This document shows, piece by piece, positions 1 through 9,241 of a stretch of 64,000 nucleotides of DNA (its first letter is position 1; each line of letters starts with the position of its first letter). Both the position numbers and the translations under genes were made by a program. Below the pieces are notes generated by a model that saw nothing but the letters and a program-made list of their open reading frames with translations, did not search any database and was not told the origin of the DNA. The DNA comes from Winogradskyella wandonensis (GTDB lineage Bacteria; Bacteroidota; Bacteroidia; Flavobacteriales; Flavobacteriaceae): contig NZ_SMGI01000001.1 in the NCBI RefSeq assembly GCF_004346845.1, positions 372,001 to 436,000 of the forward strand, given 5' to 3'.

Positions 1-2
1 CT

Positions 3-557
3 TCTGGTGTTTCGATTTCTAAAGTAGGCGATAAAATTCCAGCGCATTATAGCTATTTTAAAATAAGTGACCAATTAGACACTGGAAATGTCCTCCTTAA
101 GACATCTATTTTTTCTGAGATAGGTCTTTTTGATAGACAATTTGAAAAACAACGGATGGGAGATGGCGAGTTTGGTTTGCGTGCTTTTTTAAATGGTTAC
201 AAGAATGTATCAAATCCACATGCTAAACGCTTACATTTAAAAGTGGGTTCTGGTGGTTTGCGTGAAATGGGGAGTTGGGATGCTTTTAGAACTAAAAATC
301 TGTTTCAACCAAGACCAATACCAAGTGTGCTCTATTTTTTTAGACGTTATTTTGGTGATAAACGAAGTTTATTATCCGTTTTAAGGACAGTCCCAATTTC
401 AGTAGTGCCTTATAAGTACAAAAGCAATAAACCAATGTTGATTTTAAGTAGTTTAATTGCTTTAGTTTTATCTCCATTAATCCTTTTTCAAATTATAAAA
501 TCATGGCGATTGTCATCAGTGAAACTTAAGGAAGGACCAAAAATTGAAATGCTCTAA
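3..557 (+). CDS. glycosyltransferase family 2, C-terminal part (5'-truncated by window edge)
   Basis: The reading frame is open from the first bases of the window to the TAA at 555-557, so the N-terminal nucleotide-sugar binding half lies outside. What remains looks like the end of a GT-A fold enzyme: a segment with a Phe-Asp pair, then MGDGEFGLRA near base 156, which resembles the acidic acceptor-side motif (ED/GD.ELG.R) of GT2 enzymes. A hydrophobic stretch near the C-terminus could anchor it to the membrane. The stop overlaps the next start (TAATG), so it is translationally coupled to the following GT4 gene. It would act in surface polysaccharide assembly; the donor sugar cannot be told. 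An internal ATG at 156 is not a real start. Confidence 0.75.
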   Translation, partial: SGVSISKVGDKIPAHYSYFKISDQLDTGNVLLKTSIFSEIGLFDRQFEKQRMGDGEFGLRAFLNGYKNVSNPHAKRLHLKVGSGGLREMGSWDAFRTKNLFQPRPIPSVLYFFRRYFGDKRSLLSVLRTVPISVVPYKYKSNKPMLILSSLIALVLSPLILFQIIKSWRLSSVKLKEGPKIEML

Positions 558-1663
558 TGCCTGATACAACCAAACATATTGTTCTTTTAACTTCTGAGTT
601 TCCGCCATTACCTGGGGGCATAGGTAATCACGCCTATAATTTAGCAGAATATTTATCACATTTTGGGTACAAGGTTTCTGTAATTGCAGACCAACGAGAT
701 ACGTCGCAGAATGAAATGGAATTCGACAGAAAATTAAAAAGCAATATTTATCGTGTGGCTTTGATGTTTCCTCGATTTCTAATGTATTTAAAACGTATTT
801 GGTACTGTTACAAGTTGTCTAAAACAGCTGATACACTTATATGTTCTGGAAAGTTTCCACTTTGGATAGGTGCTTTTTTAAAGCCTTTTGTATCCGTAGA
901 GTTAATTGCTGTCATTCACGGTACGGAAGTTAATTTTTCAAATAATAGCCTGCGGAAATCTATAAATTGGTCATTAAAACGTTTTGATAAAGTCATTGCA
1001 GTTTCAAATTTCACAAAGTCTTTAGTTGGTGATTTGGACCTTAAGAATGTTGAGGTGATTCCAAATGGCTATGCACTGTCTGAGTCTCATTCTAGTACTG
1101 ATAGCAAGATTCAAATAGAAGGACATCCAAAATTACTAACTGTTGGTAATGTTACCGAACGAAAAGGGCAGGCCACTGTTATAAAGCATCTACCAAAACT
1201 CAAGAAAGTTTATCCAAATATTCATTACCACTGTGTGGGTTTAAAAACTGAAGCTGAAAATCTGTTGGCTTTAGCTAAATCACTTAATGTCTCTAATCAT
1301 GTGACGTTTCATGGCCATGTATCACAAGAGCAGCTCAACGGTTTTTATGAAAGCTCAGATATTTGTGTGATGTTAAGTCAGACTACAGACACAGGTGATG
1401 TCGAAGGTTTTGGTATTGCGTTAATAGAAGCCAATCATTTTGGTTTACCGACTATCGGTTCAAAATGGTGCGGTATTGAGGATGCTATTGACGATGGTAT
1501 ATCGGGTCTTTTGATTGATGCTACTAAATCTGAAGATTTTGTCGATGCAGTTAAGACCATTTTTAATGGTTCTGAGGATTTTTCAGAAAACGCGAAGCTT
1601 TGGGCAGAACAACATCACTGGCATCATATTATAAAACAGTATGTAGATTATATTGAAGCATGA
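557..1663 (+). CDS. glycosyltransferase family 4
   Basis: A 368-residue protein with a GT4 (GT-B) layout. The N-terminus carries SEFPPLPGGIGNHAYNLA, the glycine-rich acceptor-domain loop of GT4 enzymes. The middle has a VIPNGY-type linker. The C-terminal half has the E-x7-E region seen as GFGIALIEANHFGLPTIG, the nucleotide-sugar phosphate-binding site. No signal peptide is seen, so it is cytoplasmic or peripherally membrane-bound. It overlaps its upstream neighbour by one base and the next GT4 gene by four (ATGA), which indicates a tightly coupled operon. The role is transfer of one sugar to a lipid-linked exopolysaccharide or O-antigen repeat unit; donor and linkage are unknown. Confidence 0.88.
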   Translation: MPDTTKHIVLLTSEFPPLPGGIGNHAYNLAEYLSHFGYKVSVIADQRDTSQNEMEFDRKLKSNIYRVALMFPRFLMYLKRIWYCYKLSKTADTLICSGKFPLWIGAFLKPFVSVELIAVIHGTEVNFSNNSLRKSINWSLKRFDKVIAVSNFTKSLVGDLDLKNVEVIPNGYALSESHSSTDSKIQIEGHPKLLTVGNVTERKGQATVIKHLPKLKKVYPNIHYHCVGLKTEAENLLALAKSLNVSNHVTFHGHVSQEQLNGFYESSDICVMLSQTTDTGDVEGFGIALIEANHFGLPTIGSKWCGIEDAIDDGISGLLIDATKSEDFVDAVKTIFNGSEDFSENAKLWAEQHHWHHIIKQYVDYIEA

Positions 1664-2784
1664 AACTGGTTATTATATCACATACCGAGCATTATAAAAC
1701 TTCTGATGGCGATATTGTTGGTTGGAGTCCTACTGTGAATGAAATTAATCATTTAGCGCCTCATTTTAGTTCTATTACTCATGTGGCCATGCTTCATAAC
1801 ACCAAAGCACCTAAAAGTGTTTTAAACTATTCTGAATCTAATATCAAATTTGTTGCATTACCTGCTTTAGGAGGTACTTCAGTTTTGAGTAAATTAAAGT
1901 TACTATTTTACATTCCTAAGATTATCTCTATAGTAAGAAAGGCATTAAAAGATGCTGATGCGTTTCAACTGCGAACACCTACGGGTATCGGTGTGTTTCT
2001 AATTCCGTATTTAACCTTTTTCTCTACGAAAAAAGGTTGGTATAAGTATGCCGGTAATTGGAATCAGTTACATCCACCTTTAGGCTATAGATTACAACGA
2101 TGGCTATTAAAACGGCAGCATCGCATTGTAACGATTAATGGGGCTTGGGCTAAGCAACCTAAACATTGTCTTACGTTTGAAAATCCTTGCTTAACTGATG
2201 CTGATATAGACGTTGGACGGCAGGTCGTCTCTGAAAAGCACTTGGACGACCGTCTAAATTTTTGTTATGTCGGGCGTTTGGAAACGCCTAAAGGCGTAGG
2301 CCGAATTATAGATGCCTTTAATCAGTTATCTGAAGCGCATAAGGCAAAAGTCGGTATTGTGCATTTCGTTGGCGACGGTAAAGAAAAACAAGATTTTGAA
2401 GCTCTTACAAAATCTACAGGTATTGATTTTGTTTTTCACGGTTATTTGGATAGAGTTGATGTCTTTGAAATCTATAAGGCTAGTCATTTTTTCTTAATGC
2501 CTACAAGTGCCTCAGAAGGATTTCCAAAAGTCATTGCTGAGGCTTCCAACTTTGGTTGTGTTCCTGTTGTTTCTTCGGTATCTGCAATTTCACAATATGT
2601 TACTCATGCCGTTAATGGTTATGTCCTTTCATCAATTACTAGCGAGAGATTAAAAACTGAATTAGAGCGAATTTTTAAACTAACTCCAGATGCGTATTCT
2701 ACGCTTATGCACAATGCTAATTTTATAAAGACTTTTACTTTTAATCATTATACACAGCGAATATTAATAGAAATCTTATCTTGA
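1660..2784 (+). CDS. glycosyltransferase family 4
   Basis: A 374-residue GT-B fold enzyme. The N-terminal half is divergent. The C-terminal Glycos_transf_1 domain is clear: CYVGRLETPKGV starts it and a SEGFPKVIAEASNFGCVPV segment supplies the EX7E-type donor site. The start overlaps the upstream stop by four bases (ATGA) and the gene is followed after seven bases by the polymerase/ligase-like gene, so it is part of the same polysaccharide operon. It probably adds a further sugar to the repeat unit. Donor and acceptor specificity cannot be read from the sequence. Confidence 0.85.
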   Translation: MKLVIISHTEHYKTSDGDIVGWSPTVNEINHLAPHFSSITHVAMLHNTKAPKSVLNYSESNIKFVALPALGGTSVLSKLKLLFYIPKIISIVRKALKDADAFQLRTPTGIGVFLIPYLTFFSTKKGWYKYAGNWNQLHPPLGYRLQRWLLKRQHRIVTINGAWAKQPKHCLTFENPCLTDADIDVGRQVVSEKHLDDRLNFCYVGRLETPKGVGRIIDAFNQLSEAHKAKVGIVHFVGDGKEKQDFEALTKSTGIDFVFHGYLDRVDVFEIYKASHFFLMPTSASEGFPKVIAEASNFGCVPVVSSVSAISQYVTHAVNGYVLSSITSERLKTELERIFKLTPDAYSTLMHNANFIKTFTFNHYTQRILIEILS

Positions 2785-2791
2785 GGCTACT

Positions 2792-4162
2792 TTGAGACCG
2801 CGATTATTACAAACCAATTCTTACATACAGCTTGTATTATTACATGTTGGACTCGGTATTGTGTTTTTTGTATTTAAGCCCTTTGCAAAATTGTTCTTCT
2901 TGGTGATTATGGGTTATTTTTTATACCGCATTTTAATGTCTAATTCTAGACAATTGACCATGAATGTTTTGTTGGGCTGTGCATATTTCTGTGGTGCGGA
3001 AATTCTGTTCCGTATGACTAAAGGTGGCTTGGCTTATGAAGCTTCAAAATATCTAGTCATACTTTTTGTTTTGATAGGTATGTTTTATCGTGGTGTTTCT
3101 GGCAAAGGCTATGCTTATTTTATTTATTTGATTTTACTTGTACCTTCTATTATCGTAGCCTCTTTTACACTGTCTTATGGAGCAAATTTTAGAACTAATA
3201 TTCTTTTTGTGCTAAGTGGTCCCATTTCGCTGGGTCTTGCCGCGCTATTTTGTTATAATCGACGAATTACCCACCAAGAGTTGCATAAGGTGATTCTTTA
3301 TATTCTTTTACCTATTATTTCTACAACCACGTATTTGTTTTTGTATACACCCTCAATTAAAGATCGTTTGAGTGGAACGGCGTCTAATTTTGCGTTATCT
3401 GGAGGGTTTGGTCCTAATCAGGTGTCCACCATCCTAGGACTCGGTATTTTTTGTATTGTTGTGCGTTTGGTATTAAAATCGCCAAATCTATTTATAAAAA
3501 TAATAAATCTAACTATTTTGGGAGCGATGACCTTTAGAGCCATTGTTACCTTTAGTCGAGGTGGTGTTATAGCGGCTGCATTAGTCATCGCTGCCTTTTT
3601 TGCTACCGTTGTTTTAAAAGTCCGATTAAAACGATTTATACCTTTGGTAGCCTCAATATTCTTATTGGTAAGTATTCTAGGTGTTACCTGGGTAATAAGT
3701 TCTAACCAGACTCGTGGTTTAATTGATAAGCGTTACGCTAATCAAGATGCTTTGGGTCGTGAAAAAAAAGATTTAACCACTGGACGTTGGCAGTTGTTTG
3801 AAGATGAAATCGAGGGCTTTATAGAAAGTCCATTTTTTGGTATTGGGGCTTCTAGAGTTAAAGATAAGCGTATACAGGAGACGGGTCAAGTACTACCCTC
3901 ACACAATGAGGTAGGACGTTTGTTATCTGAGCATGGTCTTTTAGGTATTATATGTTTACTTATTTTAATTTTTAAACCCTTGGCTTTTAGAACTAATAAT
4001 CGGCGGAATGTTTTTTTCTTTTCGTTCTTGGCCTTTTGGTTTGCAACCATAAATCATTCTGGTATGCGTATTGCTGCACCGGCTGTACTCTACGCTTTAG
4101 CCTTATTAAATGTCGTTTATGAAAAATCTCCTATACATAGGAAACAACTTAAAAACTCCTAA
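2792..4162 (+). CDS. O-antigen ligase/polymerase (Wzy/WaaL-like) membrane protein
   Basis: A 456-residue protein made almost entirely of hydrophobic segments, about ten to twelve membrane spans. A larger polar loop begins around residue 300 and contains ALGREKKDLTTGRWQLF, FFGIGASRV and then PSHNEVGRLLSEHG; this R...G.G....H.....L pattern is typical of the Wzy_C periplasmic loop. The family polymerises or ligates lipid-linked polysaccharide repeat units in the periplasm; which of the two cannot be decided here. The start is taken as TTG at 2792 because it lies seven bases after the previous stop and keeps the first membrane helix; there is no ATG early in this frame. The 3' end overlaps the following GT4 gene. 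Confidence 0.8.
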   Translation: MRPRLLQTNSYIQLVLLHVGLGIVFFVFKPFAKLFFLVIMGYFLYRILMSNSRQLTMNVLLGCAYFCGAEILFRMTKGGLAYEASKYLVILFVLIGMFYRGVSGKGYAYFIYLILLVPSIIVASFTLSYGANFRTNILFVLSGPISLGLAALFCYNRRITHQELHKVILYILLPIISTTTYLFLYTPSIKDRLSGTASNFALSGGFGPNQVSTILGLGIFCIVVRLVLKSPNLFIKIINLTILGAMTFRAIVTFSRGGVIAAALVIAAFFATVVLKVRLKRFIPLVASIFLLVSILGVTWVISSNQTRGLIDKRYANQDALGREKKDLTTGRWQLFEDEIEGFIESPFFGIGASRVKDKRIQETGQVLPSHNEVGRLLSEHGLLGIICLLILIFKPLAFRTNNRRNVFFFSFLAFWFATINHSGMRIAAPAVLYALALLNVVYEKSPIHRKQLKNS

Positions 4163-5132
4163 ATCTAATTTATCGACGATACAGGTGCTGGGTAAACGTT
4201 TAGAGCAAGAGGGCCATTCATTCCGTTATGCCTCATCCTACCGAAATACTGGATTGCGATTGGTTTCTATGCTTTGGAACTGTTTACGGTATTCTCGATG
4301 GGCTGATGCCGTATTAATTGATACTTATAGTACAAGAAATTTTTATTATGCTTTGCTATGCAGTCAGTTATGTCGTCTATTAGGTGTTCCATACTTACCA
4401 ATTTTACATGGCGGAAATTTACCTAAACGACTTAAAGACTATCCAAAATTGTCTCAATTGATCTTTAAATACAGTTACAAAAACATCTCGCCATCGTTGT
4501 ACATGAAAGATCAGTTTAAAGATTTTGGTTTTGATTCTGACTATATTCCTAATGCCATTCAGCTTAAAAATTATGAAGTCGTACCTAAATCTCTTGATAG
4601 CATTCGTTTGCTTTGGGTTCGCTCATTTTCTAAGATTTATAATCCTGAAATGGCGATACATGTTTTGAAGGCTTTACAAGATAAAGGGTATCCTGCAGAA
4701 CTTTGCATGGTAGGTCCTGATGTAGATGGGAGTTTAAAAACCGTCAAAACTATGGCAAAAGAAATAGGTGTTTTTCCAACATTTACTGGGAAACTTTCGA
4801 AGGCGCAATGGATTACATTATCCAAAGGTTATACTATTTTTATAAATACGGCCAATTTTGATAATATGCCTGTTAGTGTCATAGAGGCTATGGCTTTAGG
4901 TTTTCCTATAGTATCTACAAATGTTGGTGGTATGCCTAATTTAATAGAAGACGGTCGTTATGGATTTTTAGTCGATAAGGGCGATGTCAACGCCATGACT
5001 AATGCCATACTTAGGATTTTTGAGGACAATCAGTTGCAGCAAGATTTTAGTGCTGAAGCGCGGTTAAAAGCAGAGTCTTTAGATTGGAATACCATAAAAT
5101 TAAAATGGTATCAGATTTTAAAATCGGTTTGA
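4119..5132 (+). CDS. glycosyltransferase family 4
   Basis: A GT4 enzyme of about 337 residues. MKNLLYIGNNL begins the first Rossmann strand, PYLPILHGGNLP follows, and the C-terminal domain contains NMPVSVIEAMALGFPIVSTN with the EX7E donor-binding glutamates and GG(M/V)PNLIEDGRYGFLV. The start at 4119 is preferred over the ATG at 4110 because it begins directly at the beta strand; either way the gene overlaps the end of the polymerase/ligase gene by about 44-53 bases in another frame, long for a coupled pair. Probable role: one sugar transfer in repeat-unit assembly on the cytoplasmic face of the membrane. Confidence 0.86.
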   Translation: MKNLLYIGNNLKTPKSNLSTIQVLGKRLEQEGHSFRYASSYRNTGLRLVSMLWNCLRYSRWADAVLIDTYSTRNFYYALLCSQLCRLLGVPYLPILHGGNLPKRLKDYPKLSQLIFKYSYKNISPSLYMKDQFKDFGFDSDYIPNAIQLKNYEVVPKSLDSIRLLWVRSFSKIYNPEMAIHVLKALQDKGYPAELCMVGPDVDGSLKTVKTMAKEIGVFPTFTGKLSKAQWITLSKGYTIFINTANFDNMPVSVIEAMALGFPIVSTNVGGMPNLIEDGRYGFLVDKGDVNAMTNAILRIFEDNQLQQDFSAEARLKAESLDWNTIKLKWYQILKSV

Positions 5133-5135
5133 CTA

Positions 5136-5165
5136 TTTGTAAATAGCCAAAGAGGTTTATCTTTA
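5136..5165 (+). promoter_or_regulatory. candidate Bacteroidetes promoter inside the polysaccharide cluster
   Basis: TTTG at 5136-5139, an 18-base spacer and TATCTTTA at 5158-5165 fit the Bacteroidetes -33/-7 consensus (TTTG, then TAnnTTTG) with one mismatch. Transcription would start near 5169-5171, after the ATG at 5165, so the element also argues that translation of the next gene starts at 5183. Confidence 0.4.
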
Positions 5166-5182
5166 TGCTATCGAATATTATA

Positions 5183-6577
5183 ATGAAACAGCATAGCACC
5201 ATTCATTTTGAAATATCTGAGCGTAAAGTTCTTTTGCGAATCGTTGATATACTAATGGTTTTTTTAGGAATTTTTATACTCTCCAACTATTTCCAATTCG
5301 AGTATTTAAGTCTAGCTCCAGCTAATGCTGTTCCACTTGTTGTTTTAGCCATTTACATCTCTTTGTTTGGAACTATTTTTGAGATTTATGATTTGCAACA
5401 AGCCAGCAAGCTCGACGTAAGTTTTAAGAATATTGTTATCTGTATGTCTACGGTGATGCTGTTCTATCTTTTAACGCCTTTTGTGACACCTGTATTGCCA
5501 GAAGCTCGGTTACAAATCATCTATTTCTATGTTGTACTAATTGCTTCTGTTTTTTTATGGCGTTTTTTATATAACACGCTTATCGCGTCGCCACGATTTT
5601 TTAAGCATATTCTTTTGGTAGGCGAGCTTTCTACTATAGATAATGTCTTATCGACGCTTCTTTCGGCAGACTCTAATTATAAGTTTATAGGATTTATTAA
5701 TAGCGAAGGAACTTCTGAAGAATCTATTAAATATAAAGGGCTAACCGAATATCACACCAAGCAGCTTTCTAATGTTATATTAGATGAAAAAATTTCTGAA
5801 ATTATTATTTCTACGGCTAATGCCGAAAACATCACACCCGAGTTATACCATGAGCTCATGCTGCTATTAGAACGTGGCTTTAAAATAAGAGAATATACTC
5901 AGGTTTATGAGGAGGTTACGAATAAGGTTCCGATTCAGCATGTTGGTAAAGATTTTTATAAGTACTTTCCTTTTAGCCGAAATAATGAGAATAAGCTATA
6001 TCTATTTTTTCAACGATTGTTTGATATTATTTTTTCAGTCTGTGGGCTGTCTTTCATGCTACTTATTATTCCGTTTATCTTTTTGGGAAATTTAATAGGA
6101 AATAAGGGGCCGCTTTTTTACACACAAGAACGTATAGGACGAAACAGCACATTGTTTACCATATTAAAATTTAGAACTATGGTAACAAATGCGGAAGACG
6201 GAAAGGCGCAATGGGCAACAAAAAACGATACAAGAATTACAACCTTTGGTAAGTTTTTAAGACGTTCTCGTTTGGATGAAATTCCTCAGTTTATCAATGT
6301 TTTAAAGGGAGAAATGAGTATTATTGGTCCACGGCCAGAGCGACCGTTTTTTGTGGCAGAATTATCGCGGTCTATACCGTTTTATGAAACGCGTCATATC
6401 GTAAAACCTGGTTTAACAGGTTGGGCACAAGTAAACTCGCGTTATGGTGGATCTGTTGAAGAGAGTCTCACAAAACTTCAGTACGATCTTTATTATATAA
6501 AACACCGTAGCCCATTTCTTGATTTAAATATCATTTTAAAAACGTTGAGTACTGTGTTGTACTATCGCGGGCAGTAG
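5183..6577 (+). CDS. exopolysaccharide biosynthesis polyprenyl glycosylphosphotransferase (WcaJ/WbaP-like)
   Basis: A protein of about 464 residues in the polyisoprenyl-phosphate hexose-1-phosphate transferase family, which starts repeat-unit synthesis by moving a sugar-1-phosphate to undecaprenyl phosphate. Four N-terminal membrane segments are followed by a CoA-binding-like domain, a fifth hydrophobic segment (SVCGLSFMLLIIPFIFLGN) and the catalytic bacterial sugar transferase domain with YTQERIGRN, LKFRTMV, RRSRLDEIPQFINVLKG and IGPRPERP, ending in KPGLTGWAQVN and LYYIKHRS. An upstream in-frame ATG at 5165 would add six residues, but a promoter-like element ends there. It is the last gene of the polysaccharide run. 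Substrate (glucose, galactose or another hexose) is unknown. Confidence 0.88.
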   Translation: MKQHSTIHFEISERKVLLRIVDILMVFLGIFILSNYFQFEYLSLAPANAVPLVVLAIYISLFGTIFEIYDLQQASKLDVSFKNIVICMSTVMLFYLLTPFVTPVLPEARLQIIYFYVVLIASVFLWRFLYNTLIASPRFFKHILLVGELSTIDNVLSTLLSADSNYKFIGFINSEGTSEESIKYKGLTEYHTKQLSNVILDEKISEIIISTANAENITPELYHELMLLLERGFKIREYTQVYEEVTNKVPIQHVGKDFYKYFPFSRNNENKLYLFFQRLFDIIFSVCGLSFMLLIIPFIFLGNLIGNKGPLFYTQERIGRNSTLFTILKFRTMVTNAEDGKAQWATKNDTRITTFGKFLRRSRLDEIPQFINVLKGEMSIIGPRPERPFFVAELSRSIPFYETRHIVKPGLTGWAQVNSRYGGSVEESLTKLQYDLYYIKHRSPFLDLNIILKTLSTVLYYRGQ

Positions 6578-6578
6578 A

Positions 6579-6784
6579 GTGGAAGTTGGAAGTTCGGAGT
6601 TGGCTTCTCGATGCTTCGACTGGGCTCAGCACAAGTACATTCCGACGCTACGTTTGGAACACTCGAAGTGATGATAGGATTTATTGTTCTGACACGAATT
6701 TCAAGAATTACTCTTATGGGTTAAAGTTGGAAGCTAGAAGCTAGAAGATAGAAGATAGAAGATAGAAGTTGAAAGTTAGAAGTT
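6579..6784. repeat. intergenic region with degenerate heptamer tracts and one CGACTG element
   Basis: This gap between two convergent genes has no coding signal. It opens with a short degenerate tract of GTTGGAA-like heptamers (about 6579-6604), carries one arm of the dispersed element with core TTCGACTGGGCTCAGC (about 6605-6632), and closes with eight head-to-tail heptamers at 6726-6781: GTTGGAA, GCTAGAA twice, GATAGAA three times, GTTGAAA, GTTAGAA. The same heptamer family recurs at 19789-19871. Confidence 0.8.
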
Positions 6785-6802
6785 TGGTGTTAATAACTAC
6801 AA

Positions 6803-7978
6803 TTAGACCACGGATTGTTTTAGTACATAGACGTATCTCACTATCAATGCCAAGAGCAATGGCAGAAAGGCTAGTGCGAATACTTGCACACCAATTACCC
6901 AATGGAGACACATTAGGCAAAGCATTATCAACAAGAATTTTAAATAGCCTCTAAACCATTTCTTAGTTTTTTTAGTACTTAATTGTGCAATAACAAACAC
7001 ATTTAGCGGAAATGCCCAAAGCAAATTGTAATTATAACCTGTTACGCTATGATTTGTACCAAACCACAAGAAGAGTAATACAAACCCAGAAATACCAGTA
7101 ATGATAAAAAGTGCTACGTCTAACCATTTTGTTAATCTCTGGTTTTTATAATCTCTGTAGGTTATGTAAATAATTAAAAATGCTAACAGTAACGTGACTA
7201 CAATTGGACTGAACAATAGGTTAGAGGTATACTTGGTATCTGTCTGGGATTTATAAATCGTAGTGCTACTTTTTACTAGAGGCTCGTTGTTTAGAGAAGC
7301 GTTTTCGAAATGCTTTTTTATATATCTGGGTAAAAACATTTGCTCTTCCTTGCTTGCAACTCTGTCTGTTAACGAGCCAAGTGCAATGTCAATCCCAAAA
7401 CTGCCCCATGTGTTATGCCCTACATGTTCGTGAATTAAATCTCTAAAGGTTTTATTGTCTTGATTTTTTAATGCGTTATAAACTACTTTATTGTTAGTAG
7501 CTGTATTAACTACATCTCTAATCTTTGTTGCGCAATTATCGTAAAAGAAATCGTAGAGGTATTTGCGGTTTTCTGGTTTATAATTGTTTATTAAGTAGTT
7601 ATATAAGTCTTGTTTTTGGACTGGTGATAGATTTAACTTTTGTTCTTCAATCGTTCTGTCGTAATACCTGTAGGTTTCCAAAAAATCAGAAAAATTACGC
7701 TTACCGATGAGGTAGTTTAGTTTTCCTTGAACAAATTTTAAGTAGAAATTCGGTGCGTTAAAATCATATCGCCCATAGTCGTAAATAACGTCTAGTCCTA
7801 TAGTTCTATCTTTAATTCTAAATGCATTATGACCAAAAGCGTCGTTGAGATTATCACCTTGACCGATAGTTAATACTGAGATTTCGGCTTGTGGTGATAA
7901 CTGAAATTGTTGGGAAACACTAGTGTTTGTTAAAAAAAAGAAAGCGCATAGAAAAGAGAGGAAAGAAAAGTTATTCAT
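6803..7978 (-). CDS. Lnb N-terminal periplasmic domain (DUF4105) membrane protein
   Basis: A protein of about 391 residues. An N-terminal signal peptide (MNNFSFLSFLCAFFFLTNTSVSQ) leads into a DUF4105/Lnb domain with GQGDNLNDAFGHNAFRI, YDYGRYDF and the hallmark YDFFYDNCATKIRD. The C-terminal third holds about five hydrophobic segments. The domain is therefore outside the cytoplasmic membrane, and its conserved His, Asn and Cys suggest a hydrolase-like fold, but no activity is established. The start is set at 7978 because the longer frame to 8014 runs through a dispersed CGACTG repeat and puts a charged stretch before the signal peptide. It follows a PorV-like gene on the same strand. Confidence 0.75.
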   Translation of the reverse strand: MNNFSFLSFLCAFFFLTNTSVSQQFQLSPQAEISVLTIGQGDNLNDAFGHNAFRIKDRTIGLDVIYDYGRYDFNAPNFYLKFVQGKLNYLIGKRNFSDFLETYRYYDRTIEEQKLNLSPVQKQDLYNYLINNYKPENRKYLYDFFYDNCATKIRDVVNTATNNKVVYNALKNQDNKTFRDLIHEHVGHNTWGSFGIDIALGSLTDRVASKEEQMFLPRYIKKHFENASLNNEPLVKSSTTIYKSQTDTKYTSNLLFSPIVVTLLLAFLIIYITYRDYKNQRLTKWLDVALFIITGISGFVLLFLWFGTNHSVTGYNYNLLWAFPLNVFVIAQLSTKKTKKWFRGYLKFLLIMLCLMCLHWVIGVQVFALAFLPLLLALIVRYVYVLKQSVV

Positions 7979-7983
7979 TTTAA

Positions 7984-8103
7984 GAGATTTCTCGACTGTC
8001 GCTCGAAATGACAATCATTTATAAATTTAGTTAATAGATTTTTTGATATGAGACCTCCCGACTGCACTTCGACATGCTCAGTGACCTCGCTCGAGGTGAC
8101 CAT
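7984..8103. repeat. two copies of the dispersed CGACTG/GCTCGA palindromic element
   Basis: Between two - strand genes lie TTCTCGACTGTCGCTCGAAA (inside 7984-8013) and a longer copy at about 8050-8103 with CCCGACTGCACTTCGACATG and then CCTCGCTCGAGGTGAC. Both match the CGACTGCGCTC core seen at 15248-15318, 20375-20449 and 52942-52972. They lie in the leader of the DUF4105 gene and may affect transcript ends or stability. Confidence 0.7.
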
Positions 8104-8128
8104 CTTTTTCGGAAAATAGTTAATAATT

Positions 8129-9223
8129 CTACCTAAAAATACTGAAATCTATTTTTACTGAAAACACATTAGAATACAAGGCCGCACTTTGGTCGCCAAT
8201 ATCTGTAAATGCATAATCGATTTCAATACCCTTATATTTAAACCCTACTCCAAAATTAGGCTGAAAGGTTAGATTTTCAGAATTATCGATTTGTAGCTCG
8301 TTTTGAAAATTACCAACTCCTGCGCGTAGAAATACCAAATCTGTATATCCAAACTGAAAGCCTAACGCCGGTGCAATACTTGCAAAAGAGGTAGAAATTA
8401 TATCGTTAGTTTCAGCAAATCTTGCATTAAGGTTAAAGGCCGCTAGTAAGGTGTAATCGTAATGGAATGTCCATTCTTTGGACATGCCAAGCTCCAATTT
8501 TGGTAAAGTTAATTCCGATTTTTCTGGTAAGGTCTGGTTTTGTCCGTCAATGGCACCGCTAATTTTCTCAAATTCGTCTTCGTCAATGGTCCATGAATTG
8601 TAGGTAGTGGTAATGTCTCTAGCCATTACTCCAAATTTCCAATTGTTATCACTTTCAAACTGAATTCCAGCATCAAAACCAAATCCCCAAGCTGATGCAA
8701 AATCGCCAATAACACGGCGAATAACTTTTGCATTAATACCATAATTTAACCCATCAATAGGAAGTTTTCTGGCATAAGAAAATGTTACGCCATAATCTGC
8801 GGTAGAAAATATATTAATGCGGTCGTAGTTTATATTTCCTTGTTCATCGATGAGTTGTGTCGTGTCTAATATGTCATCTACACCAAAGCGAATTACGGAT
8901 AATCCAATGGCACTTCTGTCGTCAAGCGGCATTGCAAATCCTATGTAATTGTAGTTGGCAATATTTGCAAAATAACTAGAGTGCATTAGTGCTAGTTCTT
9001 TGTCTTCAATATTAACTAAACCTGCCGGATTCCAATACCCAGAATTTACATTTCTGGTATGCGATGTTACAGCGTTGCTCATACCAAGTGCAGCAGCATC
9101 TACACCAATATTCATAAATTCATTGGAGTATTTTCTGGCTGTTTGCCCAAAACTAGTTAATGACAAGCAGATGAAGAGAATTACTAGGTAATTTTTCAAG
9201 AGCAATTTTTTACAAAGATGCAC
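8129..9223 (-). CDS. PorV/PorQ-family outer-membrane protein (PorV2-like)
   Basis: A 364-residue outer-membrane beta-barrel protein of the FadL-like PorV/PorQ group. It has a signal peptide ending at TSFGQ, then FMNIGVDAAALGMSNAV and NSGYWNPAGL, the start typical of PorV-type proteins (NPAGL box), and alternating beta-strand segments to a terminal aromatic residue (FSIFR). PorV carries type IX secretion cargo to the PorU sortase; this paralogue group is less well defined. It sits 124 bases downstream of a large T9SS cargo gene on the same strand, which suggests a working link with that cargo. Which paralogue it is cannot be fixed without a tree. Confidence 0.72.
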   Translation of the reverse strand: MHLCKKLLLKNYLVILFICLSLTSFGQTARKYSNEFMNIGVDAAALGMSNAVTSHTRNVNSGYWNPAGLVNIEDKELALMHSSYFANIANYNYIGFAMPLDDRSAIGLSVIRFGVDDILDTTQLIDEQGNINYDRINIFSTADYGVTFSYARKLPIDGLNYGINAKVIRRVIGDFASAWGFGFDAGIQFESDNNWKFGVMARDITTTYNSWTIDEDEFEKISGAIDGQNQTLPEKSELTLPKLELGMSKEWTFHYDYTLLAAFNLNARFAETNDIISTSFASIAPALGFQFGYTDLVFLRAGVGNFQNELQIDNSENLTFQPNFGVGFKYKGIEIDYAFTDIGDQSAALYSNVFSVKIDFSIFR

Positions 9224-9241
9224 ATTATTTTGTTTTTATTA

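Noticed and set aside
7979-8014. Longer start for the DUF4105 protein (ATG at 8014)
   Set aside because: The extension is encoded by a dispersed CGACTG repeat and places a charged run before a clear signal peptide.
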